Shown: positions 1 through 10,074, counted from the first letter of the stretch. The stretch: 64,000 nucleotides of DNA from Methanococcoides alaskense (GCF_027594145.1 NZ_JAQFFK010000005.1:124001-188000); one strand, 5' to 3'. Made by a program: numbers and translations. The notes: a model not told the origin generated them from the letters alone.

Positions 1-1395
1 CTGGAAAATAAGATCAAGGCTGAAGCTTATGACCTCATTGGTCTCGATTCCCTATCTTTTGAGGATCTGGGGAACAGGACCGAATATACACATTATCTTA
101 ATCTTTCATATGCAATATCTGAATTTGTTCATACTCTAGTATCTCTCAGGGAAGAGACTGCCGGTGCCTATAAAGATAAACTGATATCCGAATTTGCCAG
201 TTCTTTGATGCCTACATTGTATGTTTCACTGCACTGCCACGAGTTTGGGGTATTTTATGCAATTGCCAGACTCAAGAAGATAGGTGTTACTATCAATACA
301 GTTGCAACATATCATGCAACTATTCCAGGAAGAGTTGCAGGACATCTTTCTATAAAGAAAATACGTGAAAATGATAGTTCATTGGGTGACGGGGCTCCAA
401 AGAATATGGTAACTCTTGAGTCGTTGTCCTCATATGCAGATGTTGTAACTGCAGTAGGAGATTCTACAAAAAAAGAGATCAAATTGTTCTATGGCATTGA
501 TTCCATTGTTGTAAGGAATGGTATCGATCTTGAGATAGAGGACATCGATGAACTATTGGATAAAAAGTTAAAATGCCGTACTAAGATCCAGGAATTAACT
601 GCCAGTAAACTTTATAATACGCATCACAGTGTAGAGCTATTGCCGGAAAAGATAATTCCTATATTCTCTATATCACGGATCGAAATTGAAAATAAAGGTT
701 ATCCTGACCTACTGGATTCACTTCTTCTTCTTGACAGGATGGTAAGGATCGAGATCGAAGCTGGTAGGCTTGATAATAACTACAGGGTCGTGTGTTTCAT
801 CATAACTGCTCATGGTCCAAAAACAAATCTGCCGGAAAATTTCCCGATCATGCTCAATGAAGATATACTGATCGGTGAAGAATTGCGGATCCAAAATATG
901 ATCGAGAACAGGGGACTTGAATGTTCCAAACTTCCAAATGGTGACAGGTATGTTTCTGCTATTCTTTACCCCCAGTGGTTGTCAGACCATGATGGCGGTT
1001 TCAACATGAATGTTGATGAATTCATGGCTGGCTGTATTGCCGGCATATTCCCTTCAAGATACGAGCCTTTTCTGTTGACTGGTCTTGAAGCTGGAAAGGA
1101 AGGAACTCCCAGCATTGTCAGCAAGGTTTGTGGATTCAGTGATGCGTTAAGCACTGCCAAGCGTCTGGTGATGGGTATGGGTGGGGTACTGGTGGTTGAT
1201 AATATCGATCTTGCCTATCTTGAAACGATAGCAGATTATGCACTTACCCTGGATTACTTCATAGACACTTACACTGATGACAAAACAAAATACAACTTCC
1301 TCTGTCAGGAAGCAAATCTCCTTGCTAAGGAGATGAACTGGAAGGAGCCTACTAAGCAATACTACGAGATGCTTACAGGTACAAAATTAAAATAA
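1..1395 (+). CDS. Glycogen synthase, GT3-like (5' end outside window)
   Basis: The frame is open from base 1, so the gene begins upstream; 464 residues are visible. The C-terminal half resembles eukaryote-type (GT3) glycogen synthases, which elongate alpha-1,4-glucan from a nucleotide sugar. Seen: a TYHATIPGR segment matching the TTHAT-LGR region of GYS proteins, a VRNGID segment matching the PNGL region, and the acceptor/donor-site segment FPSRYEPFLLTGLEAG, matching FPSYYEPWGYTPAE of the family. It is the first visible gene of a same-strand run of glycogen genes; GalT-like follows after a short gap. Stop is TAA. A generic glycosyltransferase is the alternative, but the cluster makes glycogen synthase likely. 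Confidence 0.8.
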   Translation: MENKIKAEAYDLIGLDSLSFEDLGNRTEYTHYLNLSYAISEFVHTLVSLREETAGAYKDKLISEFASSLMPTLYVSLHCHEFGVFYAIARLKKIGVTINTVATYHATIPGRVAGHLSIKKIRENDSSLGDGAPKNMVTLESLSSYADVVTAVGDSTKKEIKLFYGIDSIVVRNGIDLEIEDIDELLDKKLKCRTKIQELTASKLYNTHHSVELLPEKIIPIFSISRIEIENKGYPDLLDSLLLLDRMVRIEIEAGRLDNNYRVVCFIITAHGPKTNLPENFPIMLNEDILIGEELRIQNMIENRGLECSKLPNGDRYVSAILYPQWLSDHDGGFNMNVDEFMAGCIAGIFPSRYEPFLLTGLEAGKEGTPSIVSKVCGFSDALSTAKRLVMGMGGVLVVDNIDLAYLETIADYALTLDYFIDTYTDDKTKYNFLCQEANLLAKEMNWKEPTKQYYEMLTGTKLK

Positions 1396-1470
1396 TATCT
1401 GTACATGTTAAAAAAGTATTGTTCTTATGAAAAGAAAATAAATATGTCTGTATTGGGGATGATGGGAAAT

Positions 1471-2460
1471 ATGTCAGAGATACGCAAGCACTATTTTCTG
1501 GATGAATATTGCATAATAGCACCAGGAAGAAGTAAAAGACCTTCAGTGTTCAAATCAGAAAAGAAAGAAAAGGCCTCCAATAAGTGTGTTTTTTGTGCCG
1601 GGGAAGAAGATAAAACACCTCTTGCAACTGCTGTTTATAAAAATGGCAGTATTCTGAAAGATTCCGAAAGTTCAAGAGTAACAGGATGGGATGTGCGTTG
1701 TATGCCAAATCTTTATCCTGCACTTGCTCCGGATGCAGGTGAAGTTAATTCTGACCATGAGGTACTTCCAGGTTATGGTTTTCATGAAGTTATAGTTGAA
1801 ACACCTACGCATGAGAATGTGATCCCTGATCTTTCAGATGAAGAGATGGCATTACTTATGAAGGTCTATCAGGATCGTGTAATACACTACGAAGGCATCG
1901 ATAATGTTGAATACGTTTCACTGTTTAAGAACTGGGGGGAAAAGGCCGGTGCGTCTCTGGAACATAGCCATTCTCAGCTAATAGCGATGCCCATTAAACC
2001 TCCGCTATTAGTGGAAGAGATGAAGGTCATTGGATCCTTTTCAAGATGTCCTTATTGTGACATCGTAGAAAAAGAAAGCAAAAGTGAGAGGCTCTTATAT
2101 GAAAATGAGCATTTTACGGTTATAGCACCTTATTGCTCAAAGGTCCCGTATGAGCTGTGGATCTTGCCTAAGGAGCATATAAATCATATCTCAGGTTTTG
2201 ATCAGGACCACTTGGACTCTCTGGGAAAAGCAATACGTTCTGCTCTTTCATGTCTCCGGGACAATATGGGTGAGATTCCTTATAATTACATGTTCTATCA
2301 GCTAAGAGATGAACCTGGATATCACTTTAACTTGAAGCTTCAACCGGTTACAACGAAGGCAGCGGGTTTTGAGAAAAATACCGAAGTATACATTAATACA
2401 ATGCCTCCGGAAACGGCTGTGAAATATCTTCAGGGTAATTTTCAGGATGGCTCTGAATGA
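1471..2460 (+). CDS. Galactose-1-phosphate uridylyltransferase-like protein (GalT/HIT superfamily)
   Basis: About 329 residues. GalT family members swap hexose-1-phosphate onto a nucleotide through a covalent nucleotidyl-histidine. Seen: two zinc-type CxxC pairs (CVFC near residue 33, CPYC near 193), a GASLEHSHSQ active-site segment and a second HIT-like half with WILPKEH. The canonical His-Pro-His is His-Ser-His here. The frame is open from ATG 1405, but ATG 1471 (MSEIRKHYF) is preferred: it follows GGGATGATGGG and matches where archaeal homologues usually begin. No galK or galE is nearby and the gene sits among glycogen genes, so a role in NDP-glucose supply or glucan phosphorolysis, rather than galactose use, is plausible (inference). 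Confidence 0.75.
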   Translation: MSEIRKHYFLDEYCIIAPGRSKRPSVFKSEKKEKASNKCVFCAGEEDKTPLATAVYKNGSILKDSESSRVTGWDVRCMPNLYPALAPDAGEVNSDHEVLPGYGFHEVIVETPTHENVIPDLSDEEMALLMKVYQDRVIHYEGIDNVEYVSLFKNWGEKAGASLEHSHSQLIAMPIKPPLLVEEMKVIGSFSRCPYCDIVEKESKSERLLYENEHFTVIAPYCSKVPYELWILPKEHINHISGFDQDHLDSLGKAIRSALSCLRDNMGEIPYNYMFYQLRDEPGYHFNLKLQPVTTKAAGFEKNTEVYINTMPPETAVKYLQGNFQDGSE

Positions 2461-2522
2461 TACTTTTAAGTACTAATCTAAATATTTAACGAATACTATA
2501 AACTAATTGGATTTGAAAGAAA

Positions 2523-3692
2523 ATGGGGAAAAATTTAAAGATCGGTATGTTCTCTTGGGAGAGTTTACATTCGATAAAAGTGGGTGGTATAGCTCCGCAT
2601 GTTTCCGAACTTGCTGAAGCTCTTGCGAAGACCGGACATTCAGTCCACATATTTACCAGAAATAATGGACTGGATCCATATGGAGAGGTCAATGGAGTTC
2701 ACTACCATAGAGTAGACCATTCTCTCTCAGGAGGCATTGTTCAGCAAATGGATAGCATGTGTGATTCAATGTACTCGAAGTTCATTGATGTTACGAAGGA
2801 ATATGGCAAGTTCGATATATTACATGCACATGACTGGCATCCTTTCAATGTGGTCTCAAGGATCAAATATGAATTTGGTATACCATTTATGTTCACATAT
2901 CACAGTACAGAATGGGGACGTAATGGTAACATACATGGAAACTGGTGGGAAGCCGAGGAAATATCCCATAGGGAATGGAAAGCTGGATATGAGGCTACGA
3001 AGGTCATATCTACATCACAGCAACTTACCGATGAGATCAAGTTCCTGTACCAGATACCCGACGAGAAGATCTCGATCATTCCAAACGGTATCTTCCATGG
3101 AAAGATAAAAAAGGATGTTGATGCCGGTGAAGTGAAAGAAAGATTAGGTATCCATCCTCTCGCACCGGTTGTTCTGTTCATAGGACGTATGAGCTACCAA
3201 AAAGGTCCGGACCTGCTTGTTGAAGCTATACCTGAAGTGCTGGATCATCGCTGGGACACTCAATTCGTTTTCATTGGTGAAGGTGAAATGCGCCCTCCCT
3301 GTGAAGCTCTTGCAAATGCTGAAAAAGTTTCAGACAATTGCCATTTCCTGGGGTATGTAGATGATGAAAGAGCCAAGGACTGGTTCAATGCATGTGATAT
3401 TCTCTGTATTCCAAGCAGGAACGAACCTTTTGGAATTGTTGTCCTTGAAGGGTGGGATGCTGAGAGGACCATCGTTGCAACAGATGCTGTCCAAATAATC
3501 GATAATTTCGTAGATGGTATCCTTGTCTACAAAAAACCGGATTCCATTGCATGGGGCATAAAGTACGTACTTGATGACCTCTCCAATGGCAGCATGAGAA
3601 AGACCGGTAAAGAGCTTATAGAGACTAAATATAACTGGCTCAAGATCGCAGAAAATACAAGTGAAGCATACCTTGATGCTCTCAAAAACTAA
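2523..3692 (+). CDS. GT4-family glycosyltransferase (glycogen/starch synthase-like)
   Basis: 389 residues, retaining GT-B glycosyltransferase of the GT4 type. The N-terminal domain opens with a Gly-rich loop (KVGGIAPHVSELAEAL, about 20-35) and contains HAHDWHPF, typical of archaeal glycogen/starch synthase-like enzymes. The C-terminal domain has FIGRMSYQKGPDLL and the EX7E-type donor site PSRNEPFGIVVLEG. It lies between the GalT-like gene and the GH57 pair, so it is probably a second glucan-building or priming transferase working with the GT3 enzyme. Start is ATG 2523; the ribosome-binding site is weak. The sugar donor cannot be told from sequence. Confidence 0.8.
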   Translation: MGKNLKIGMFSWESLHSIKVGGIAPHVSELAEALAKTGHSVHIFTRNNGLDPYGEVNGVHYHRVDHSLSGGIVQQMDSMCDSMYSKFIDVTKEYGKFDILHAHDWHPFNVVSRIKYEFGIPFMFTYHSTEWGRNGNIHGNWWEAEEISHREWKAGYEATKVISTSQQLTDEIKFLYQIPDEKISIIPNGIFHGKIKKDVDAGEVKERLGIHPLAPVVLFIGRMSYQKGPDLLVEAIPEVLDHRWDTQFVFIGEGEMRPPCEALANAEKVSDNCHFLGYVDDERAKDWFNACDILCIPSRNEPFGIVVLEGWDAERTIVATDAVQIIDNFVDGILVYKKPDSIAWGIKYVLDDLSNGSMRKTGKELIETKYNWLKIAENTSEAYLDALKN

Positions 3693-3751
3693 ATTATGGC
3701 TATCAATAGTGCTGATGCCATCAATAATATAATAAAATAGGAGGCTTGGGA

Positions 3752-4882
3752 ATGCAGTCGGTTTGCATCTGTTCAGAAGTACATCTTCCTTGTGTGCTAA
3801 AGTGGTACTGGCCATCGGAGGGCTATCGCTCTCCGGAATTCGAAACATATTTTGATCAGCCCAAAATGTACTCTGCTTTAGAAAAAAATGTCCCGGAGAT
3901 AATCCGTACGAATGAAGCTTTGCTGGATTCCATAGATAACGGTGCAAAGTATACTTTTGATATATCCGGCATCTTTTTAGATCAATGTAAGTGGAATCCT
4001 GCTGTAATAGAATCATTCAAGGAGCTAAAAGACAGGGGTGCCGGGTTTTCAGCATCACCCTATTATCATTCTATATCATCCCTTTTTCCTGATAATAAGG
4101 AATTTAAGGAACAGGTCACCATGCATCGGGATAAGATCAAGAAGATCTTCAATGTCAATCCCCGGACCTTCATCAATACTGAACTGATCCTTACAAAGGA
4201 GCTCAGTGCGATCCTTAAGGAGATGAAGTTCAAATGCCTTATTTCAGAAGGTTCGGAGAATCTATTGTATGGAAATGATCCTAATCAGGTTTATGATAAT
4301 CATATACCGACGCTCTTGCGTCACATACCCTTAAGTGAAGATATAGAGATCCGTTTTTCAGATCAGAAATGGATAAGCTACCCCTTGATAGCTGATAAAT
4401 TTGCTTCATGGATAGCCAACATGGAAGGCGATGTGACCACATTACATTTCAAATACAGTTCTATCCTTTCCCATCAGCAGAACAGGAGCGATATACTTCA
4501 ATTCCTCATTGATCTTCCGGCAAGTTTTGAGAAATATGGAATTTCCATGATAACACCTGAAGAAGCTTTGAAGAACTTTAAGACAAAGGAACTTCCATCT
4601 ATCATGAACAAGTCCACTTCTCGCTATGGGATGCATAATTTGATGGGCAATCACCCGCAGCACCTGTACCTGCATGAACTGATCAATATCGGTGAGATCC
4701 TCCAGTCCAAAAAAGGTGCTCCTGAATATGATAAACTGAACTGTATCTATCGATACTTGCAGCAAAGCGAAATATTGCTGGAGATGGGGTCTGATAACCA
4801 GAATCTCGGTTATGAAAAGGCAGTCAATATTTTCTCCGCACTTTCGGACTTTAAACGCGCAATACTGGAGGTGAAGGTATGA
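3752..4882 (+). CDS. GH57-family protein, probably catalytically degenerate
   Basis: 376 residues from ATG 3752, which sits 7 nt after a GGAGG; a TTG at 3746 is the less likely alternative. It is a paralogue of the next gene: HLPCVLKWYW aligns with HQPYRLKWFW, INTELIL with RNTELLY, FKYSSILSHQQ with MDYETFGEHQW. The nucleophile glutamate of GH57 (E144) is kept, but the general acid/base aspartate is replaced by lysine (K234), and the first motif HQP is HLP. GH57 enzymes act on alpha-glucans (amylase, 4-alpha-glucanotransferase, branching). With the aspartate lost, this copy is more likely a regulatory or glucan-binding partner of the active paralogue, which it overlaps by 4 nt (inference). Confidence 0.75.
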   Translation: MQSVCICSEVHLPCVLKWYWPSEGYRSPEFETYFDQPKMYSALEKNVPEIIRTNEALLDSIDNGAKYTFDISGIFLDQCKWNPAVIESFKELKDRGAGFSASPYYHSISSLFPDNKEFKEQVTMHRDKIKKIFNVNPRTFINTELILTKELSAILKEMKFKCLISEGSENLLYGNDPNQVYDNHIPTLLRHIPLSEDIEIRFSDQKWISYPLIADKFASWIANMEGDVTTLHFKYSSILSHQQNRSDILQFLIDLPASFEKYGISMITPEEALKNFKTKELPSIMNKSTSRYGMHNLMGNHPQHLYLHELINIGEILQSKKGAPEYDKLNCIYRYLQQSEILLEMGSDNQNLGYEKAVNIFSALSDFKRAILEVKV

Positions 4883-6081
4883 GATCCGTATGCATGTACT
4901 TCCAGCTCCATCAGCCGTATCGTTTGAAATGGTTCTGGCCGGATGATTCTAAAGGGTTTGAAAGGTATTTCGATGTTGCAATAAACAGGAGTATCTTCGA
5001 GAAGGTTGCCCGTAAGTGCTACCTTCCAGCCACGACCCTCCTGGCAGAACTCGTTGACCAGCATGAAGGCAATTTCAAGTTCAGTGTTTCAATAACCGGA
5101 ACTCTTCTAAGCCAGTGCGAAAAATGGAATCCTGATGTCCTTGATATTTTCACCCAACTTGCAGACTCAAAACGGGTGGAATTTCTCGATGAGACCAATT
5201 ATCATTCCCTTGCAGGTCTTTTCGATGACAAGAACGAGTTTAGGGAAGAGGTCCTGGAACATCATGAGCTTACTTCAGACCTGCTTGGTGTAAAACCACA
5301 GGTTTTCAGGAATACGGAACTCCTTTACAATAACAGTATTGCGGAAACCGTCTCATCCATGGGTTACAAGGCCATACTTACAGAAGGGGTTGATCAGCTG
5401 TTGGATACCCGATCCCCTAATTATGTCTACAAGGCAAAGGATTGTGGTCTACCCGTTCTTCTCAGGAACTATAAGATGAGTGATGACATAGGTTATCGTT
5501 TCTCAGCGAGATGGTGGGAAGAGTATCCATTGACTGCTGACAAGTGGGCAAACTGGGCGTCCATGGAACAAGGAGATTGTATGAACATTTTCATGGATTA
5601 CGAGACCTTTGGTGAGCATCAATGGTCCGACTCAGGTATCTTTGATTTCCTCAGGGCTTTACCGGGTGAGGTCCTTGACAAAGGTCTTGAGTTCAATACT
5701 CCTTCTGAGATCGTCGAGAAGTACGAACCGGTAGGAGAGGTAGATGTCGGAGACTTTAACACGATCTCATGGGCAGATCTGGAGAGGGATACGAGTGCAT
5801 GGCTTGGTAACGACATGCAGCGTAGATGCTTCGAAGAGGCAAAAATGCTTGGACCTTATGTGAAAAGAACGAATGACCCCAAGCTCATCAGCATATGGAG
5901 GCACCTTCTTACATCTGATCACTATTACTACATGAGTACAAAATGGTTAGGAGATGGAGATGTACATTCGTATTTCAGTATCCATACATCACCCTATGAT
6001 GCAGCCATAAATTTCATTGCAGCATTATTGGATTTCAAAACCTGTGTTTTCAGGAAGCTGGCTGAAATGGATAAAGAATGA
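4879..6081 (+). CDS. GH57 alpha-amylase / 4-alpha-glucanotransferase
   Basis: 400 residues. All GH57 landmarks are present: HQPYR (11-15), ETNYHSL (105-111), FRNTELLY with nucleophile E147, and MDYETFGEHQW with acid/base D240. GH57 enzymes hydrolyse or transfer alpha-1,4-glucan chains. The start ATG overlaps the stop of the preceding paralogue (ATGA), indicating translational coupling and possibly a complex. It is followed by glucoamylase and debranching enzyme genes, consistent with mobilising intracellular glycogen; there is no signal peptide. Whether it hydrolyses or transfers cannot be decided from these motifs. Confidence 0.87.
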   Translation: MRSVCMYFQLHQPYRLKWFWPDDSKGFERYFDVAINRSIFEKVARKCYLPATTLLAELVDQHEGNFKFSVSITGTLLSQCEKWNPDVLDIFTQLADSKRVEFLDETNYHSLAGLFDDKNEFREEVLEHHELTSDLLGVKPQVFRNTELLYNNSIAETVSSMGYKAILTEGVDQLLDTRSPNYVYKAKDCGLPVLLRNYKMSDDIGYRFSARWWEEYPLTADKWANWASMEQGDCMNIFMDYETFGEHQWSDSGIFDFLRALPGEVLDKGLEFNTPSEIVEKYEPVGEVDVGDFNTISWADLERDTSAWLGNDMQRRCFEEAKMLGPYVKRTNDPKLISIWRHLLTSDHYYYMSTKWLGDGDVHSYFSIHTSPYDAAINFIAALLDFKTCVFRKLAEMDKE

Positions 6082-6103
6082 TCCTTGAAAAGGAGATATA
6101 TAT

Positions 6104-8047
6104 TTGATCAGGCATCCAAATGCTATACTCGGCAATGATAAATTGCTTGTATCAATGGGTGAGAAAGGCAATCTTCTGGGATATTTTTACCCAAGGAGAG
6201 ATTGGGCTCAACATCTTGTAGAGTCCAAAGCCTGCATTTACACAGGGGGGAATCTACTATGGACGGATTCTCCTGAATGGAAGTCAAAACAGGAATCTGT
6301 GGATGATACGAATGTAGTCACAACCCATCTGTCCCATTTTTCCGGTATCGAAGTATCAATTCATGACTTTATGCATCAGAAGATGCCGGTACTTGTAAGA
6401 AAGTATGAGATCACATCAAAAGATCATCTCAGTGGCAAATTCTATTATTATTCTAATTTCCAGGCTGGAGAGACCCATCAGAGAAATTCTGCTTTTTGTG
6501 ATCCTAATGCCGGTCTGCTTGTTCAATACATGCAGAACTTCTACATTGGTCTGGCAAGTGCTCCGGGATTTGAGGAGTGGCAGGTTGGGAAGATACAAGA
6601 GAATGGATGGGTGGCAAGTGCCAGAAGCGATATGGAAGATGGTAATCTCCAGCGAAATGTTGAAGAGATCGGTGATCTGGACAGTTCGATCGGGTGGGAG
6701 CTTGACCTCCTGCCTGGTGAAAGTACCACGATCACGCTGTTTATCGGTATCTCTTCAGAAAGACAGTTGATATACGACCTGCTGGCTGATGTTCTGGAAC
6801 AGTCCTCTGCTGACATAATGCATGGATATGAAGATCGCTCAGCTAGATGGTTATCAAAAAAGCAAGCTTTAGAATTATCCGCACTGGTAGATGATCCTCT
6901 TTTCAAAAAAGAGGTGAATAGCTTATACGATCGCTCATTGCTATCTCTGAACTTACTGAATGACCCTGATGAGGGATCATTTGTAGCTTCTCCTGAGTTC
7001 GACCCTGCTTTTGAGATGTGTGGGGGGTATGGGTTCTGCTGGAACCGGGATACGGTAGAAGTCGTTCTTGCTCTATTAAATGCCGGTTATCCTGAATTTG
7101 CGACAAAGTTCTTTGGGTGGTGTAAAAGAACCCAACTTCCTAATGGTTCGTGGTTCCAGAGATACTGGCTTGATGGGAAGGAAGCTCCTTCCTGGGGTAA
7201 TTTTGATGATTCTACGCAGATCGATGAGACCGGTTCAACGCTTTATGCGTTCGATCAATATTACCTAAAACTGGAAGTGTCTGAAAGAGCTGAATTTCTT
7301 AAAACCATGTGGGAAACGGTGTATAGGGGTGCAGAATATCTCATGGGAAGGACCGTTCAAGGTCTTCATGATCCATGCAGGTGCCTGTGGGAATCCGATA
7401 AAGGCATATTCAGTTATACGAATGCTGTTATCTATGCCGGTCTGAAAGGTGCTGTTCATCTGGCCAGGGAAAATGGTGAACCGGTGTTTGCAGAAAAATG
7501 GTTCGACAGAGCTGAACTGGTCAGAAAGGAAACCATTGATAAACTGTGGCTTGAGGAAGGCTATTTTTCCCGGGGTATTATTGACAATAATATCCACAGG
7601 ACTGTAGATTCAAGCATGATCGGCACGTTCATTCCTTTTGCTCTCCTTTCACCGAACGATCCTGATGAAAAGGCCATGATATTCTCAATGATAGAGCATA
7701 TTGAAAGGGCTCTCAGGGTTCCGGTCAATGGATATTTTGGGATCAAACGTTATGAAAATGACAACTATATAGATGGTAATCCGTGGGTTGTGACAACATT
7801 ATGGCTTTCCCGTGCCTTGCTCACTCTTGCTGTATCAATGGAGGACAAGGATGATGAATATGACCTGCTGGTGAATAAGGCACTTGAATATATAAAATGG
7901 ACAATTAGAAGTACGACCAGCACCGGGCTCTTGTCCGAGCAAGTGGATAAGAACACCGGGCAAGCTGCATGGGCCAGACCTTTAGGCTGGAGCTGTGCAC
8001 TATTTATGGAGAATGCTCTGCTTCTGAATGAATTGAAAAAAGCGTGA
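6104..8047 (+). CDS. GH15 glucoamylase (glucan 1,4-alpha-glucosidase)
   Basis: 647 residues. The N-terminal beta-sandwich begins RHPNAILGND and carries GYFYPRRDWAQHL, a pattern typical of archaeal and bacterial GH15 glucoamylases. The (alpha/alpha)6 barrel contains GGYGFCWNRDTVEVV and, near the end, QVDKNTGQAAWARPLGWS. The enzyme releases glucose from non-reducing ends of alpha-glucan. Start is TTG 6104 behind AAGGAG. The gene follows GH57 by 22 nt and precedes the debranching enzyme by 44 nt, so all are probably co-transcribed. No signal peptide is seen, so cytosolic glycogen is the likely substrate. Confidence 0.88.
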   Translation: MIRHPNAILGNDKLLVSMGEKGNLLGYFYPRRDWAQHLVESKACIYTGGNLLWTDSPEWKSKQESVDDTNVVTTHLSHFSGIEVSIHDFMHQKMPVLVRKYEITSKDHLSGKFYYYSNFQAGETHQRNSAFCDPNAGLLVQYMQNFYIGLASAPGFEEWQVGKIQENGWVASARSDMEDGNLQRNVEEIGDLDSSIGWELDLLPGESTTITLFIGISSERQLIYDLLADVLEQSSADIMHGYEDRSARWLSKKQALELSALVDDPLFKKEVNSLYDRSLLSLNLLNDPDEGSFVASPEFDPAFEMCGGYGFCWNRDTVEVVLALLNAGYPEFATKFFGWCKRTQLPNGSWFQRYWLDGKEAPSWGNFDDSTQIDETGSTLYAFDQYYLKLEVSERAEFLKTMWETVYRGAEYLMGRTVQGLHDPCRCLWESDKGIFSYTNAVIYAGLKGAVHLARENGEPVFAEKWFDRAELVRKETIDKLWLEEGYFSRGIIDNNIHRTVDSSMIGTFIPFALLSPNDPDEKAMIFSMIEHIERALRVPVNGYFGIKRYENDNYIDGNPWVVTTLWLSRALLTLAVSMEDKDDEYDLLVNKALEYIKWTIRSTTSTGLLSEQVDKNTGQAAWARPLGWSCALFMENALLLNELKKA

Positions 8048-8091
8048 AAGAGTTCGAATTCGAACTGTATATATTTTAAGGTGTAATTCTT

Positions 8092-10074
8092 ATGTCCCCT
8101 TATGCAACATACAATGGTGAATTTGATCCTACATCCACAATTTCCCGGGAATGGCTTATCACGAACGGTATCGGGGGTTATGCATCATCTACTATTATTG
8201 GTGAGAATTCCAGAAAATACCATGGTCTCCTGATCGCTTCTGAAAATCCTCCGGTCGATCGTAGGGTGCTGCTTTCTTCTCTTGATGAAGAGATTATTGT
8301 TGGAAATGCGGTCCATCGTCTTGCAGCCCACAGGTATCCCGATACAGTGTATCCTTCAGGTTTCAAATACCTCGAGTGTTTTTCTGCTTCTCCGCTACCA
8401 ACTTTTGAGTACAGTATCGGGAACATTAAGCTGATAAAGAATATCTTCATGATTCATGGGCAGAACACCACAATTGTCAGGTACAAACTAATAAATCCTG
8501 ATAATGAGGACCTCGTTTTCCGTATATTGCCTCTTGTGACCAACAGGGATTTCCACCAGCTTAAAAGGGCAGATGAGGTCCGTTTTAGTGAAAGGCATGA
8601 TGCTTCAGGAGTTCAGTTGAGAACTATTGATGGTGTTCTGCAACTGCGGTCCAATATGCAATATGATCAGGAATCGCACTGGTACTATAATCTAGAATAT
8701 GACAGTGAACGTGAGCGAGGGGAAGCTTATCAGGAAGATCTCTATAATCCTGGTCATTTTGAAAGACAAGTCTTGGATCATGTGAGTGAACTGTATGTTG
8801 TAGCTTCGACCTCTATTTCAGAAAATATGGAATTCGATCTTGAACTTGTTAATTCTGAATATGAAAGGGAACTTTCAAGGCAAAGCTCTCTGCAGGACTG
8901 CTGCAATTTAACAGATGATCTCGCACAGAAGCTCGTCAATGCTGCAGACTCTTTCATTGTGCATCGCAACTCCACTAGTTCAGAAACTATACTCGCAGGG
9001 TATCACTGGTTTGCGGATTGGGGACGGGATGCGATGATCTCGCTTCCGGGGCTTACTCTTGTAACAGGAAGGTTCAATGATGCAAAAGCTATTCTGACCA
9101 CCTTTTCTGAAAAATGTTCACAAGGCCTCATACCAAACCGTTTTTCAGATGACGGGATTTCTCCTACGGATTACAATACAGTTGATGCTTCACTCTGGTT
9201 CATCCATTCCCTTGGGCGATATTATTCCTATACCAGGGATATCGAATTTGTTAAGAATATGTGGGATACGGTTGGATCTATTATCCACAACTACATCGAA
9301 GGGACCCTATACGGGATCCGTATGGATGAGGACGGACTCATTGAGCAGGAAGGTCAGCTTACCTGGATGGATGTGAAGATAGATGATAGGGAGATCACAC
9401 CGAGAGCTGGAAAAGCATGCGAGATAAACGCTTTGTGGTATAATTCCTTATGTATTGCCAACTGGCTGGGGGAACTGATAGGTGCGGACACAAAACAGTA
9501 TCTTGAAATATCCCAATTGGCAAAAAGCAGCTTCGTTGATACTTTCTGGAATCCGACGGAGAAGTGCCTTTATGACTGCGTTTCTGTAGATGATGATATG
9601 GCTGTCAGTAAAGATGCATCCATCAGGCCGAACCAGATAATTGCAGTATCACTACCCTACACGATGCTTGATCCTGACAAGGAGAAACTGATCGTTGAAA
9701 GGGTGGGTGAAGAACTATTAACTCCCTATGGACTGAGGACCTTGTCTCCGGCTGATGGTCAGTATATTGGAAGATACAGAGGCGACAGGGACTCCCGGGA
9801 CCGTGCGTATCATAACGGCACGGTCTGGCCCTGGCTACTCGGACCCTTCGTCACTGCATATACAAAGGTGCACGACAGCTCTACCTCAAGCCGGGAATAT
9901 TCCAGGCAATTGTTGCTAAATTTTGAAGCTCATCTTGATGAGGCTGGAATAGGAAGTATATCTGAGATATTTGATGGTGATCTCCCACACAGGCCGGGTG
10001 GATGCATTTCTCAGGCATGGAGCGTTGCTGAGATATTACGGGCCTATGTCGAAGATGTGAATATTCAAAGTTGA
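8092..10074 (+). CDS. Amylo-alpha-1,6-glucosidase (glycogen debranching enzyme)
   Basis: 660 residues, matching the archaeal/bacterial glycogen debranching family. The N-terminal domain begins REWLITNGIGGYASST and RKYHGLLIA, as in homologues. The C-terminal (alpha/alpha)6 catalytic domain has HWFADWGRDAMISLPGL (about 304-320), ADGQYIGRYRGD and HNGTVWPWLLGPF. It hydrolyses alpha-1,6 branch points left after chain trimming by GH57 and GH15. Start ATG 8092 follows AAGGTG. It is the last gene of the glycogen cluster; a strong hairpin lies 60 nt after its stop. Confidence 0.92.
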   Translation: MSPYATYNGEFDPTSTISREWLITNGIGGYASSTIIGENSRKYHGLLIASENPPVDRRVLLSSLDEEIIVGNAVHRLAAHRYPDTVYPSGFKYLECFSASPLPTFEYSIGNIKLIKNIFMIHGQNTTIVRYKLINPDNEDLVFRILPLVTNRDFHQLKRADEVRFSERHDASGVQLRTIDGVLQLRSNMQYDQESHWYYNLEYDSERERGEAYQEDLYNPGHFERQVLDHVSELYVVASTSISENMEFDLELVNSEYERELSRQSSLQDCCNLTDDLAQKLVNAADSFIVHRNSTSSETILAGYHWFADWGRDAMISLPGLTLVTGRFNDAKAILTTFSEKCSQGLIPNRFSDDGISPTDYNTVDASLWFIHSLGRYYSYTRDIEFVKNMWDTVGSIIHNYIEGTLYGIRMDEDGLIEQEGQLTWMDVKIDDREITPRAGKACEINALWYNSLCIANWLGELIGADTKQYLEISQLAKSSFVDTFWNPTEKCLYDCVSVDDDMAVSKDASIRPNQIIAVSLPYTMLDPDKEKLIVERVGEELLTPYGLRTLSPADGQYIGRYRGDRDSRDRAYHNGTVWPWLLGPFVTAYTKVHDSSTSSREYSRQLLLNFEAHLDEAGIGSISEIFDGDLPHRPGGCISQAWSVAEILRAYVEDVNIQS

